From assembly GCF_030247195.1 (NCBI RefSeq), contig NC_080671.1, forward strand, positions 9,129,343 to 9,193,342: 64,000 bases of DNA, in the 5' to 3' direction. The DNA comes from Topomyia yanbarensis (Eukaryota > Arthropoda > Insecta > Diptera > Culicidae). This document shows, one piece after another, positions 22,556-34,456 of this stretch (position 1 is the stretch's first letter; each line of letters starts with the position of its first letter). The translations under genes and the position numbers were made by a program. The notes below the pieces were generated by a model. It did not search any database, was not told where the DNA came from, and worked only from the letters and a program-made list of their open reading frames with translations.

Positions 22556-22616
22556 GGGGGGGGGGGGGGGGCTTTAGCCCCTTTGCCCCCCCTCTGGCTA
22601 CGTGCCTGTCCTGGTG

Positions 22617-23100
22617 GCCGAAAACAAAACTGCTATGTGGCGGCATTCACGCACACCAAAGAAACCACATTCATTGAACGACATTCATACGTACACCAAC
22701 CAGGAAATTCGTATACGACTTTCCTGCTCAGGAAGCAGCGTGAAAGTTTGTAAGCTTATGACGTTCATAAAAAAAAATGTTACGTTTCCAGCCTTCGCTG
22801 GTGCCGTAAGACGTTTTCGCTAGATTTTCAGAGCAACGTGCACTCAGCGCACTAGCGCGACTGCCAGAAGGTTTTCAAAATGAGAATGTTTGCAGCAGAT
22901 GGTTTGCCATCATATTTAATATGTTATTTAAGTTTATATACAATCCCTTATATTTTATGTTTTTAACGACATTCAATTAGCAAGGGACTGGAAAATGAAG
23001 TATATTTTTCAATATTAAGCAAAACTCCGACAGCATGAAGTAACATGTTGCTATTAAACGTGACCATCATTAGTCACCTATAAATCAATTTTCTTCAATA
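22617..23100. other. Unrecognised DNA
   Basis: Flank to the right of the hAT-type element. No gene structure seen. Confidence 0.35.
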
Positions 23101-23449
23101 TTATTTATTAAGAGTCGCCGAGAACAAAACAATTCAAAAACAATTTCTGAAAACCATAGAAGACTGTAGACGTGACACTGTAACTCGCAGAATCAATGCA
23201 TCTTATTGGGATCTAGCAATTCTTAGAAGGATACAAAGAAACTCATTGAAAATTTTGAACCAAACAGTACATGCACTTCCCATTCTTCACACTTTACTTA
23301 CTCGCCAAATATGCGACATATTTATTCAGGCCTGCATGTTCGAACAATGGCCAAGGCGTGATGATAGTCCCGGGCAGAGACGATTTAGGATCAAGCTTCG
23401 AAAAACACCTAAATATACAAAGTTGGACAATGCACGAATGACCACTTAA
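23100..23449 (+). other. Open frame of unknown nature, about 115 codons
   Basis: The frame is open from about 23100 to the stop at 23449. There is no ATG near its start; the only possible in-frame starts are TTG-type. The peptide is Arg/Lys-rich (FLKTIEDCRRDTVTRRINAS, then ILNQTVHALPILHTLL, then RRFRIKLRKTPKYTKL). I recognise no family. It may be a relic of a mobile element or a chance frame. Confidence 0.2.
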
Positions 23450-26111
23450 AAAGGAAAAAGTCATGCTGCACATACGAGGGAGGAACGGAAAGGCTTCAAG
23501 TATGCCAAAATGCGGCAAAAAATGCACATAAACCATTGCAGGAGAGGCAGGAAAACCCATCGGCACTGCACGCATGAATAAGAACGTTTGCCTATAATAA
23601 CATAACTGGATTAGCACAGGTATTACACTGCATAATGCCATCAACGAATGGTGCCAGTCAGTCAGTCAGTCGCTCAGTTAGCCACCAAGCTGGCAGCAAA
23701 GCAGAACTGGCGGCACCACAGTAAGAAGAAGAGGCAGGTAAAGTTTTGAAACGGTCCATGTCGCGCTGTTACGTTCGTCCACTCGGCAGGTATCAGGATT
23801 TTATACGAAAATGTACGCAAATACCGTGACCAACAGTCAGCAGGTTAAATTGAAAGTTTGCTGTTGTTCCGTGACGTAAAATACTGGAGATTATCGGGGT
23901 ATGGAGTTAAATGGATTAAGAGTATTAAAATTAGATAGAGCCCACAGTAATATCGATTACAGGTAATTTTTTATCGTTACAGCCATCGAATCATACACAA
24001 TTTGATTTGTTTCGAACACATGACCGAAAACATTCAGATTTTTTCCGCGCCAAGTAACATAAATCGTTCGCAGAACCAAGTACTACTACGATTGATTTCA
24101 GTCAAACAGTCAGCGTCAGGCCCAATTGGAGAAGCTTCAAAGTTGTCGTACCTACATCACCTCGCTTGCTGCTAAAAGCGGTCTACCGTTTGGCAAACTT
24201 TTCAAACCGGGCTTTGACGCCCCATCAGTGACGGAGAATTATGTTTGACCCTTTTTAGACTAACATCGGGACGTTGCAGTCGACTGTATGACAGTGCATT
24301 TTTTTTTACGAAACCGAAACCCGCTACTGACTATATACCACGGCTACATCATCGGATCGCCTACGAAGCCATGACGGACGGGCTAACATTGTTGTCTGCG
24401 CGCTGTCTGGCGGTGGCAGGTTGGCTGCTATTCTGCGTCTTTATTTTGAAACGACCCGCATTGTAGTAGGTAGTGGGTATAGGCACATGGTGGCTGCTTG
24501 GATTTGTCGTTGCATTCGGTTCGCTTTATGCTGACATTAGCTCAGCACGCGGACAAACTTCCCGTTTGGTTGGTTGAAAAACAAGCGCCACCACCTTCGC
24601 GGCCTTCATGCTTTGAAGAGCATGTTGCTGATTCATCCAACGGAATCTGCTGGAGCCAATTATGACGTCATCGTCAATCAGATATGGTCCAAATTCTGGA
24701 TGCCGCTTGGGCACTGTGTGTGTGGTTGGGGGAGGGGCACGAAAAGCGATGGAAACTGCTGCGTGAAGCGCAAAGAAAAACTACTTTTTATGGCGCAATA
24801 AAACTCGGTCTGTCTTTCCGCTAGTGCTTACGTCCTGCTTGAACACTCCTCGTGCTCTGTTGTGTTTGATGCGAAAAGACGAATTCGTCTCCATAAAATC
24901 TAATTATATTTATCAGCGGGCGACGAGATATTTACCATCCACGAGCAGAAGAAGGGCGCACATGAAAGAAATTGAACTTTGGATGGAGGCAATAAAATTT
25001 TTCCTCGCGCACGGAAAATCAATGACAGCTCGGCACAAATCTTGGATTGAAGATATTCGGCTTGGCATGCTTTGGTGCAGCGACAAATGTCGTGGACAAT
25101 AGTTCCACCGATAGTATAGGCCGTTTGTAAACAGGCCTTTTTTGGGAAATCAATTAATTACGTCAACTGTATCGGTATCACTGTGACATACATAATTAAA
25201 TCTAAATTAGTTATGGAATTTGCGTTTCCACTTCGTCTCATCAGAATCCGACACTAACTTAGTTGACAGACTAAGCTAGTGCCGGATTGACACTAGCTCC
25301 AAAAACAGGAACACATTTTTTTTGAATCTGCTTCCATTTTGTTTCTGAGGTTCTCCTACATTCAACAATATACACTTTCTGAAAATCGACTGAAGAGTAA
25401 TAGAAATATAGATAGGAGAATTTGATCAAATTTTGTATCAATGACAAAATGCCCTAGAACCCCAACTACTTAAACGCTGACTAAAGTCACAAAGATTCTG
25501 TTTGATTCCTGAGATTTTTTCTCATTAGAAAAATTGAAAAAAAATATTTGCAGATTTGAGCAGAAATATTATTAAAAATACGGGTTTTTGGCGGCCTCTA
25601 TGAGATATCCTCAAAAAAAAATAAAAAAATAAAATAGAAATCGAAAAAGCAGTTTTTTTGCCAACCGTTAGTAAAATCATCATGGGGATCAATCAGCAGT
25701 ATTCTACTAGTCTCCCAAATGAATTGATTGATTTTTTCAAAAGATTGTGTAAAGGGTTGCAAAAAATTGCTTTTCTCGTTTTCAAAGATTTTCGAGGATT
25801 TCGCAGTAGAACCTTAAGCCAAACCGAATAACATCGAAAACCTCCAACTTCACGAATCTATCGAGAAACGAACATATCTCTAATCAAATACCAAATTTCT
25901 TTCCTTCAACAAATAGTATCAACTATAATTGCGAGCTAGTTCAAAACAGATAGTGTTTCATTTATATTTTTCTTATAATGATAAAAACTTCGATCGAAGT
26001 GGGCGGCGGCAAAAATGGTCAACATGATGAGAAATTTGGCATTTGCGCTTACTTTGACATTTGTCACAAATTGAGAGGGGCTGACTCATTGTTTTTTATA
26101 ATGCTCTATTA
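23450..26111. other. Unrecognised intergenic DNA
   Basis: About 2.7 kb. It includes a (CAGT)n-like cluster at 23653-23675 and a somewhat GC-richer stretch from 23650 to 25120 with short frames (24245-24466, 24574-24801, 24824-25102) that lack known motifs. The latter could hold untranslated or noncoding host sequence but nothing supports a gene. From 25120 to 26110 it is AT-rich and featureless. Confidence 0.35.
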
Positions 26112-26262
26112 TTATATTTTTTATTTAACCTCACGGTCATTCGCCGCTTTTCGGGTTAGAGAAATTTCTTGGAAAAATCTCTCACTCTATGTGCGGGGTT
26201 GGGATTCGAACCCAGGTGAGCTGCGTACCAGACAATCGATTACCAACTACGCTAATCCCGTC
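26112..26262 (-). mobile_element. tRNA-derived SINE
   Basis: On the minus strand the 5' part reads GGGATTAGCGTAGTTGGTAA (box A like, from about 26262), followed about 30 bases later by CTGGGTTCGAATCCCAACC (box B, about 26213-26195). This is the internal RNA polymerase III promoter of a tRNA. The 3' part contains AACCCGAAAAGCGGCGAATG and GACCGTGAGGTTAAATAAAA, a LINE-like 3' domain, then AT-rich DNA. It is not an intact tRNA gene: the acceptor stem is not closed. Confidence 0.75.
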
Positions 26263-26384
26263 CCTCAAATTACCGTATTATCTACCTTCCTTCATATCAC
26301 CACTCCCTTCGCCAATCAACGCATTCCAAAATAAGTTAACATGAAGATAACATTGAACCAATGCTAATTAACTCCCCGAGGTAA
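26263..26384. other. Short unrecognised spacer
   Basis: No feature seen between the SINE and the Jockey-type LINE remnant. Confidence 0.3.
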
Positions 26385-28180
26385 CCCACGGCACAGCCGC
26401 TCAACAAAAATCAACCCAGCTCCAGTACATTCCACTCTGACAGTCCAGTAGAACATCAACGGACTAAGAAACAACCTCGGGAACCTGCAAAACATCATCG
26501 TCCGCACCAAACCACTCTGCCTCGCCATCCAGGAAACGCACCCTCACCCGACAGAGGCTACAACAACTACCAACGTATCTACCACTATACGAAGCTGGCT
26601 CTTCGACAATGCCGACTGGAACGCCTTCAAAGGATCAATAGAAAACCTGCTGGACCGAGACCGAATATACCCGCCAACTCTACTCTCCAACATTATGGCC
26701 AACGTAGCAGGGGAAAGTATCCCCCGAACCAGTGGAACACCACCACACCGTTCCGTTCACTGGTGGAGTCCGGAAATCGCCGCCGCCATCAAAGGGCGTC
26801 GGAAAGTCGTCCGTCTCCTACAAAAAGCACCGCCCGGCCATCTCTTTAGGGACCAAAGGGCGGACTACTTCAGGACACTCCGAAACGCCGCAAGAAAAAT
26901 GAGCCTAACAGCCAAGGAAAACAGCTGGAATAACTTCGTCGACGGCATCCACCCGGACTCCACAACTGCCGAACGCTCTCAGCGAAAAACACCGACAAAC
27001 CGATTTCTCCCTATCGTTCAACAACACCACCATCACTCATCCCGGGGAAATATCTGACAGAATAGGACGCCACTTCCAGTCCTTATCCGCCGATGAAGCT
27101 TTTCTGGATTCCTTCAACGCAATCTGGGAAGATAGGACCTTCCCAGAAAAATGGAAACTGGCCCACGTAGACCCCATTCCCAAAAAATGCCAGGGCTCCC
27201 GTACCACTAATGACTTCTGGCCAATCAGCCTGATGTCCTACCCCACCAAAATCCTGAAACGAATGGTCAACTGGCGAATGACAGACTCTTGGTCCACACC
27301 AATTCACCCAGACTCCTTGATCCACGCCAGTTCACCCTCCGAAATGACTGGAACCTACCTAGGATCCCTCGGGTACTCGATAAGGCCATATGAGAAAATC
27401 TACATGCCGACATCGCCATCCTAGACGTGGCAAAAGCACACAACAATGGAGTCTGCGGGGACACCCCAGCACATTCATCCAGAACTACCTCACCAACTGA
27501 CGCTTCCGGAGTTTGTTTGAAGAAGAGTGCGTCAAATAGGGTGGATGTACCAATAGTCGCATGCTTAAGGAAAACTTTTGATAAAAAATCGATTAATAGA
27601 CCTATGGGCAATGTTAATACATTAAACGAAAGCTTTCAGTCCCTACTTCATAGGAAAAATATAAAAATGGCTTAGTAACCAATTTATGTATTAAAAACCG
27701 CTTGTACCACTATAGGAACATATGTACCAATAGTGGTGCAATCGCTAATTTCGGTTCCTATTGTTGCAAATCCCATTGCTTTCTTATGGGACTTGCAACT
27801 ATAGGTACACTACATCAACTATAGGTGCAAGGGAGCTCAAAATTCTAAGAAAATAATTTTTTTCAATAGTTATTTGAGCAAATTTCAAGGATAACAGTTT
27901 TATTGTCGCATAATTTTAGTGCGATGAATCGATAAAAAAATATTTGTTGATGGTTGGTATCTTAGTTAGGCGTATAACCCACTACTGCAACTATTGGTAC
28001 ACCTCAACTATAGGAGCACCCACCCTAGTTTACAACTGTTGAAGAGAAATTTATCCGTCGCGAACAACGAACACTATTCCTCCTTGACTCCGATTGGCCT
28101 TCCACTTCATTGTCCAGTTGGAACATCAATGATGCCCTGATGCACCCTTCTCACTCCGTAAATCATATGCATATAAACTA
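26385..28180 (+). pseudogene. Jockey-type LINE remnant (endonuclease and RT fragments)
   Basis: A GC-rich coding relic in an AT-rich setting. At about 26447 the reading NINGLRNNLGNLQNIIVR then LAIQET matches the start of an APE endonuclease, after which most of that domain is missing. From 26695 to about 27010 the frame gives HWWSPEIAAAIKGRRK, FRTLRNAARKMS and NSWNNFVDGIHPD, the linker before RT in Jockey-type ORF2. From 27085 a shifted frame gives FPEKWKLAHVDPIPKK and FWPISLMSYPTKILKRMVN, RT block 1-2. The YADD region is gone. A MITE (27539-28025) interrupts the 3' half. The piece 28028-28180 may be the C-terminal end and runs into a pentanucleotide array that may be its tail. Clade assignment is by resemblance only. 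Confidence 0.7.
27539..28025. mobile_element. 487-bp TA-flanked MITE (GGGTGG ends)
   Basis: TA on both sides (27537-27538, 28026-28027). The left end is GGGTGGATGTACCAATAGT and the right end is the complement of GGGTGGGTGCTCCTATAGT. The interior repeats the terminal theme many times in both orientations (ACTATAGGAACATATGTACC, CAACTATTGGTACAC), giving at least six ACTAT(A/T)GG(T/A) blocks. It is inserted in the Jockey-type relic. A Tc1/mariner-type MITE is likely. Confidence 0.85.
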
Positions 28181-28540
28181 ATATAATATAATATAATATA
28201 ATATAATATAATATAATATAATATAATATAATATAATATAATATAATATAATATAATATAATATAATATAATATAATATAATATAATATAATATAATATA
28301 ATATAATATAATATAATATAATATAATATAATATAATATAATATAATATAATATAATATAATATAATATAATATAATATAATATAATATAATATAATATA
28401 ATATAATATAATATAATATAATATAATATAATATAATATAATATAATATAATATAATATAATATAATATAATATAATATAATATAATATAATATAATATA
28501 ATATAATATAATATAATATAATATAATATAATATAATAAT
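28180..28540. repeat. (TATAA)n array, about 72 units
   Basis: About 360 bases of an essentially perfect 5-base repeat. It begins right after CATATGCATATAAACTAA and may be the expanded 3' tail of the Jockey-type LINE upstream. The 155-codon minus-strand frame over it (Tyr-Tyr-Ile-Ile-Leu repeats) is an artefact. Confidence 0.95.
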
Positions 28541-29003
28541 TCTATTCTATAAACAAAAACTAATAAAATGTTAAAGTTGGTCAAAAAGAACAAATCATAG
28601 TAGGATAATGAGCCTATTTTGCCATGTTATCACACTACTCATTTGAAGCCGTTGATTAGAGCAGCGTCTTCCATACATTCAACGCATTGGCAAAGATAAA
28701 CTCAAGATAGAGTGGTCAAAGGTTTTCCATGTACCATCTAAATGCAACCCCTCGATGACCTCGGTTCACCGTCAGAATGACAGATCAATGCTAAACTGAA
28801 GCGAAGCTGTGCGAAAAAGGACACAACGTCGATCTTTGCGTCGTATCCATGACAATCAGTTATTACGAAAATAACAATACATTTTTCAACAGAAAAATAG
28901 ACAAACTGGGCTTTTCAAAGTTCGGGAATTAGTTGATGTGCCTAAGATAAATTGCTGCTATTGAGGACTAATTAATAAATTAGTATACTAACTGACTGAT
29001 ATA
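28541..29003. other. Unrecognised DNA
   Basis: No gene or repeat structure recognised. Confidence 0.35.
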
Positions 29004-30596
29004 CAGGGTGTTTGGTTCATGGTTAAGAATCTCTCGGGGAGTGATAGACAATTTGGAGAAAAAAATTGTTCTACGCGTACCATCAAATCTCAGCCGTTAC
29101 AGAGTTATTGCACTTTTTGTATAAAAAACTTATTTGTCTTAAAGTACCTCTAACTTTAAAAGTATACTTTGTATTTTAAATCTATTAGTTCCATTCGAAA
29201 GATGAGAAAATTTCCTATTGAATGGTGTTCTCATATCTTTTAGTTAATTAGTTTTAATTACGTTTTAACTGTAAAGTAGTTAAAAGTTAGTGTTTTTTAG
29301 GAGGTTTTTGCTAATTTTCTCGAAGTAATGAAGTATGATTATAGCAATATCCATTATCCAAAAGTTGGGTTTTAGGACCATTCATAATTTGTTCTTGGAC
29401 GTCATATTTCTATCTCTGCTCATTTCTCTGTAATTTCATTACCATACTTTTCCTGTAACCGACTTGCAAGTGCTTAAAAGATCCTAATCTAAAAGATATG
29501 CTTTATATCGTTATTTATAATTCATTGGAAAGCTGAGAAAATGTCCTATCAGTGCGTGTACAAATATCTTTTAGTTAAGTGTACCAAATGATTTTTTACT
29601 ATCGAACTAACTCAAAATTTGTGCATTTTGGAGAGTTTTTTTAAATTATTTTAATTATTAATCAACAAAATTTATCGATACTATTGTTCATTTGATGCCC
29701 CTTAATGTTCTCTATAACTTTTTATTTGACACTTTGTTTATCTCTCTTTTAATTTTGCTGGTATTTAATAGTTAACACAGCATGACCTCGCCACAAATGT
29801 AGTAGGTTCGAAACGATTTTGCGTCGAAACCAAAAGAGATAATTGAATGGAGTCAAAGAAAGAACTGTAGAACTTGCTGAGATGCATTATTTCCATGATA
29901 ATAATAGTGATGTTTATTATTTACTATTTTAAGAAAATTAACGAAAATGCTAATAATAGCACTAACTTTAAGCTTATTTACTTCTAAAAGAATACTAAAT
30001 TCACTTAACTGAAAGTTATTAATACATTTTTCTCTGTAAAACTTTCCTGGCTTTCGAGTAAAAAGAAAAAAAAAGTACAATAAGTGCCATACTTTTTCAA
30101 TTAGAGCTGGTATCAGTCAAAATGAGATAAAAATATCATTTTGTTGAAGTTGAATAACCCAAACTCATGAAAATAAGACAAGGTAAGTGTATCATGTCAA
30201 AGAACGAATTATGCAGCTCTTCAAGACTAACAATCTGGGTTATTAAAAAGATGAGGTTAACTATTAGGATTTTCAAGAAATGAACGAAAAATCGATTAAA
30301 ATTGTTTAATTTTCAATAAATTAATTTGAAAAGGCTACTTAAACTCATTAGCTGAAACATGTGAGGGCATCACTCAATGCGAAATTTTCTCACCTTCCCA
30401 GTGGACCTAAAATATTTGAAATACAAAGTATACTCTTTGAGTTAGAGGTATTTTAAGACAAATAAGTTTTTAACACAAAAAGTTCAATAACTTTGTAATG
30501 GTTGGGATTTGATGGTATGTGTAGAACGATTTTTTTCTCCAAATATGACAGTCAATTATCCCTCGAGAGGTTCTTAACCATGAACCAAACACCCTG
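29004..30596. mobile_element. 1.6-kb element with about 190-bp inverted termini, TA target
   Basis: TA at 29002-29003 and 30597-30598. Both ends read CAGGGTGTTTGGTTCATGGT inward and remain complementary for about 190 bases (29004-29190 against 30410-30596), with scattered mismatches. The interior has no recognisable transposase; the longest frame is 75 codons. Long TIRs with a TA target suggest a non-autonomous Tc1/mariner (IS630) relative. Confidence 0.85.
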
Positions 30597-30598
30597 TA

Positions 30599-30972
30599 TT
30601 TTACGTCAGATTCTTCAACGAAGTACAAAGCCTTTGTATTAGATTGTGTGGAAGAATCAAGCGGGTCTTGAACTCTATGAATTTTCAATTTTTTCGTTTT
30701 TTTGTGGAGTTAGGTAAATTGCTCAGGATACGAACTGTAAGAAACGGACGAGCTCACATCAATAATTCTGGCCATCAGTGTTCTAGAAATAGGTCTTTTG
30801 TAGTAAACAAAACTGAACAAGATTTTACTCGTGGATTTAGACAACATGTTCCTTTCATAATAAGATTGTTTGCAACTTTAATTTGATTCGCATTTTGTTC
30901 TATTATATTCGCATTCTAAAAATAATCGACGCCTATTACCGAGGGGATAGCAAATGCTTACTATTATTGAGT
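30599..30972. other. Unrecognised DNA
   Basis: No clear feature. Confidence 0.35.
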
Positions 30973-31170
30973 TCAGCGGTTCACGGTTACTGATCCATCT
31001 TGAATGGTTTGTATGGGACCTAGTAATCTTGAGTTTATCTTTGGCATTGGGTCAAATGGTATGACATCAGCGGATATTTTTTTCTCACACAGCTTCACTT
31101 TACGTAGCCCGGATCGATTCTTAAAATTGTTGATCCAACCAAAACTAAACTTGAAGGCATAATGAGGCAT
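30973..31170 (-). pseudogene. Pogo/Tigger-like transposase fragment (CENP-B-type HTH)
   Basis: The minus-strand frame reads FKFSFGWINNFKNRSGLRKV followed by KLCEKKISAD. This pattern (F..S.GW...FK.R.G......L...K.SAD) is the second helix-turn-helix of CENP-B/pogo-type transposases. No DDE domain or TIRs were found around it, so it is a short relic. The match is by motif only. Confidence 0.5.
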
Positions 31171-31473
31171 ATTAAAATCAGTTCAGTTCTTGTTGTTTCA
31201 ACATCCATAGAAATAGTCGCATTTCCAATTGTTAATGTTGTCCTTCCAAAAGAAAAATATACACATCAATTCAAGAGTAAATGCAGTAGACTGAATTTAC
31301 TTAACAGGTATTATTGCTTATTGTTAAAAAGGCGCAACTCATCCCTTTCAGACTATTAGAAGAAAACGTGAGATCCCAAGTGATTCCGGTTGGCCATCAA
31401 CTCCATCATCCTGTTATTCAGATGTGTGGTAGTCGAATTATCCTCCCTTCCCATGTAATTTTATACAAGCAAT
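31171..31473. other. Unrecognised DNA left of LINE copy 2
   Basis: May include more of the decayed pogo-like relic in other frames, but nothing definite. Confidence 0.3.
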
Positions 31474-31489
31474 AAAATTGATTATATAA
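31474..31489. repeat. Left TSD of LINE copy 2
   Basis: AAAATTGATTATATAA recurs at 39154-39169 directly after the poly(A) of copy 2. This sets the 5' truncation point at 31490. Confidence 0.9.
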
Positions 31490-34282
31490 CGTCAGATTTT
31501 TGAGGTAACGGAATCCATGGCTGCTCCGCGGCTGATACTGGGAGACTTCAACTCGCACGGAGTATTGTGGGGTTCCCTCTTCAATGATAATCAATCCTCT
31601 TTGATATACAATGTTTGTGACGAGCTCAATATGACAGTTTTAAATACAGGCGAAGCAACACGCATTCCCAGACCACCCGCACGACCAAGTGCATTAGATC
31701 TATCTCTATGCTCGACATCACTTCGGTTAGATTGCACGTGGAAGGTTGCACCTGATCCTCACGGTAGCGATCATTTGCCAGTCGTTATTTCAATTAACAG
31801 TGAATTAGGCCTCACGAATTCAATCAATGTCCCTTATGACTTGACACGAAATATTGATTGGAAAAAATACAAATCTTTAATTTCCACTTCTCTTGTTTCG
31901 ACAGAAGAGCTACCACCTACCGAAGAATATAAATTTCTAGCGGGTTTGATTATCGAAGCAGCAGAACAAACCCAAACGAAATGCAATCCTGGCATGACAA
32001 TGAATAGCCAGCCTCCTAATCCCTGGTGGGACAAAGAATGCTCGGACGCATATGAAGCTAAACAAGTTGCTTACAAAGAAATTATGAAACGGAAAGGGTG
32101 TACACGTGCGAACTTTGAAAATTATTCGATTTTGCAAAACAAATTTGACAGTCTCCGTCGTGCCAAAAAGTCTAGTTATTGGAGACGCTTCGTTGATGGC
32201 TTGTCAAGAGAAACATCAATGAGTACTCTTTGGAACACAGCCAGAAGAATGAGGAATCGAAACGTAACTAATGAAAGCGAAGATTTTTCGAATCGCTGAA
32301 TATTTAATTTTGCCAAGAAAGTTTGTCCAGATTCTGCTCCTGTGCAGAGAATCATTCGCGATGCTCCCACAAGTAACGATTCCATAGATTCGCCTTTGAA
32401 AATGGTGGAATTTTCAATTGCACTCCTCTCATGTAACAATAATGCTCCGGGTCCAGACAGAATTAAATTCAACTTGGTGAAGAATCTGCCTGACCTAGCA
32501 AAAAGACGCTTGTTGAATTTATTCAATAAGCTTCTTGAGCAGAACATTGTCCCGCACGACTGGAGACAAGTGAGAGGTATCGCCATTCCAAAACCGGGAA
32601 AACCAGCCTCCGAACATAACTCGTATCGACCGATTGCAATGCTATCCTGCATCAGGAAATTGTTGGAAAAAAATATCCTACGACGTCTCGACAATCGGGT
32701 TGAGGCGAACGGCTTGCTATCAGATACCCTGTTTGGTTTTCGGAGGGGAAAGGGAACGAATGATTGTCTGGCGCTACTTTCGTCAGAAATCCAACTAGCT
32801 TACGCAAAAAAGAACAAATGGCGTCTGTTTTCTTAGACATAAAAGGAGCATTCCACTCTGTTTCCATTGATGTTCTCTCAGAGAAACTACATCAATGTGG
32901 TTTTTCACCAATATTAAATAATTATTTATACAACTTATTGTCAGAAAAGCACATGAATTTTTTATATGGCGATTTGGCTAATAAGTTACATGGGGCTCCC
33001 ACAAGGTTCTTGTTTAAGCCCCCTTCTCTACAATTTTTACGTGAATGACAATTATCAATGTATTGTCAGCCCATGCACTCTAAGGCAACTTGCAGATAAT
33101 GGCCTGGTTTCTGTTACAGGACCAAAAGCCATAAATTTACTACAACCACTGCAAGATAGTTTGGATAATTTATCAAATTGGGCTTTGAAGCTAGGCATCG
33201 ATTTCTCTACGGAGAAAACAGAGTTGGTTGTTTTTTCAAGGAAGTGTGATCCAGCTCAGCTTCAGCTTCAGTTGGTTGGTAGAACGATTGCCCAAGTCAT
33301 GACCTTTAAATATCTCGGGATTTGGTTCGATTCTAAAGGTACATGAGGAGGCCACATTAAGTATCTGATAAAGAAGTGCCAACAGGATAAATTTTCTCCG
33401 AACAATAACCGGATTTTGGTGGGGTGCTCACCCAAGTGACGTGATAAGATTGTATCAAACAACGATACTTTCAGTAATGGAATATGAGTGCTTCTGTTTC
33501 CGTTCAGCTGCAAACACTCACATTATTAAATTGGAACGAATGCAGTATCGTTGTTTACGAATCGCCTTAGGTTCCATGCAATCGACACATACGATGAGTC
33601 TTGAAGTACTAGCGGGAGTTCTTCCCTTAAAAGATCGATTCTGGGATCTCTCCTCTCGTTTGCTTATATGATGTGAGGTTATGAATCCGCTGGTAATTGA
33701 AACTTTTGAAAGACTTGTCGAGCTTCAATCCCAAACCAGATTCATGACAGCCCAAGAAACAATTTGGAAACAACTGTAAGACTATTTACTGAATAAATGC
33801 CTAATAAAAGCAACCTATGCTGAATAAACAGTATTGCTGAACTATGTTATGAACACTAGTTTTATCAGTAAATTAAAACACTGTTATTCAAAATCATTAA
33901 ACGTGTTGAAATATCGGTAAAATAAACGTGCCTATGGCTAGTTGTAGCACGACTATTCAAATTGTATGTTATATCTGAACAATATGCTGAATAAATGTTT
34001 TTTCTACCTGCTTTAGGTACCTCAATACAAATGCTATTAAATTGCTGATAAGACTCTGACAAAATGTTAGTCCAATCAATCAAAAATATACTGTTCAGCA
34101 TGCTATTTTTTCTGAACTACATACTGAATTAAACTGCATTCAGAAGAACTGATTACTTCTGTTCAATTGATACGTGCTGAATAACATGCTGAAAATTGTC
34201 ATATGCACTTTGTAAACATTGCCAGCGATACTCTGGCTCGTATTAAAAATCGAAAAATCGCTTGATGTTTTTTGTAAAAAGA

Positions 34283-34456
34283 ATTCTACCCAGTATAGCT
34301 CAGCCGGACAATGAGCCAGAATTCTAGCTGATTCTAGTTAGTATTCCGACATCTGTGACACAACCGATGATTCTAATTAGAATCGTTCATTACCGGAACC
34401 GGAATACTAACTAGAACCACCCAACAGCCTCATTTTCGACTGAACTTACTGAGTAG
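34283..34456. repeat. Foldback repeat, copy 1 (within element B)
   Basis: An imperfect palindrome centred near 34375 (CGATGATTCTAATTAGAATCG). Outer arms read ACCCAGTATAGCTCAGCCGG and the complement of CTCAGTAAGTTCAGTCG. The arms share TTCTAGTTAGTATTCCG. It is related to the better preserved foldback at 58186-58353. Confidence 0.75.

Larger units (their letters stand above)
15804..22608. mobile_element. 6.8-kb hAT-type element or nested composite
   Basis: TCCTGGTG is repeated exactly at 15796-15803 and 22609-22616. The ends are inverted: CAGGCCCGTAGCCAGCA at the left, and CAGGCACGTAGCCAGAGG (complement) at the right. A 16-base G-run (22556-22571) sits near the right end and GGGAGGGGC near the left. 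An 8-bp TSD with CAG-type termini is the hAT signature. Inside lie a decayed LINE (17790-21116), a nested TIR element (18913-20723) and a perfect palindrome (21680-21803). No transposase was recognised, so the element is non-autonomous or has lost it. The core without the LINE is about 3.5 kb. Confidence 0.85.

Noticed and set aside
28126..28593. 155-codon minus-strand frame of Tyr-Tyr-Ile-Ile-Leu repeats
   Set aside because: It is a translation of the (TATAA)n array; pentanucleotide repeats stay open in frames without stops.
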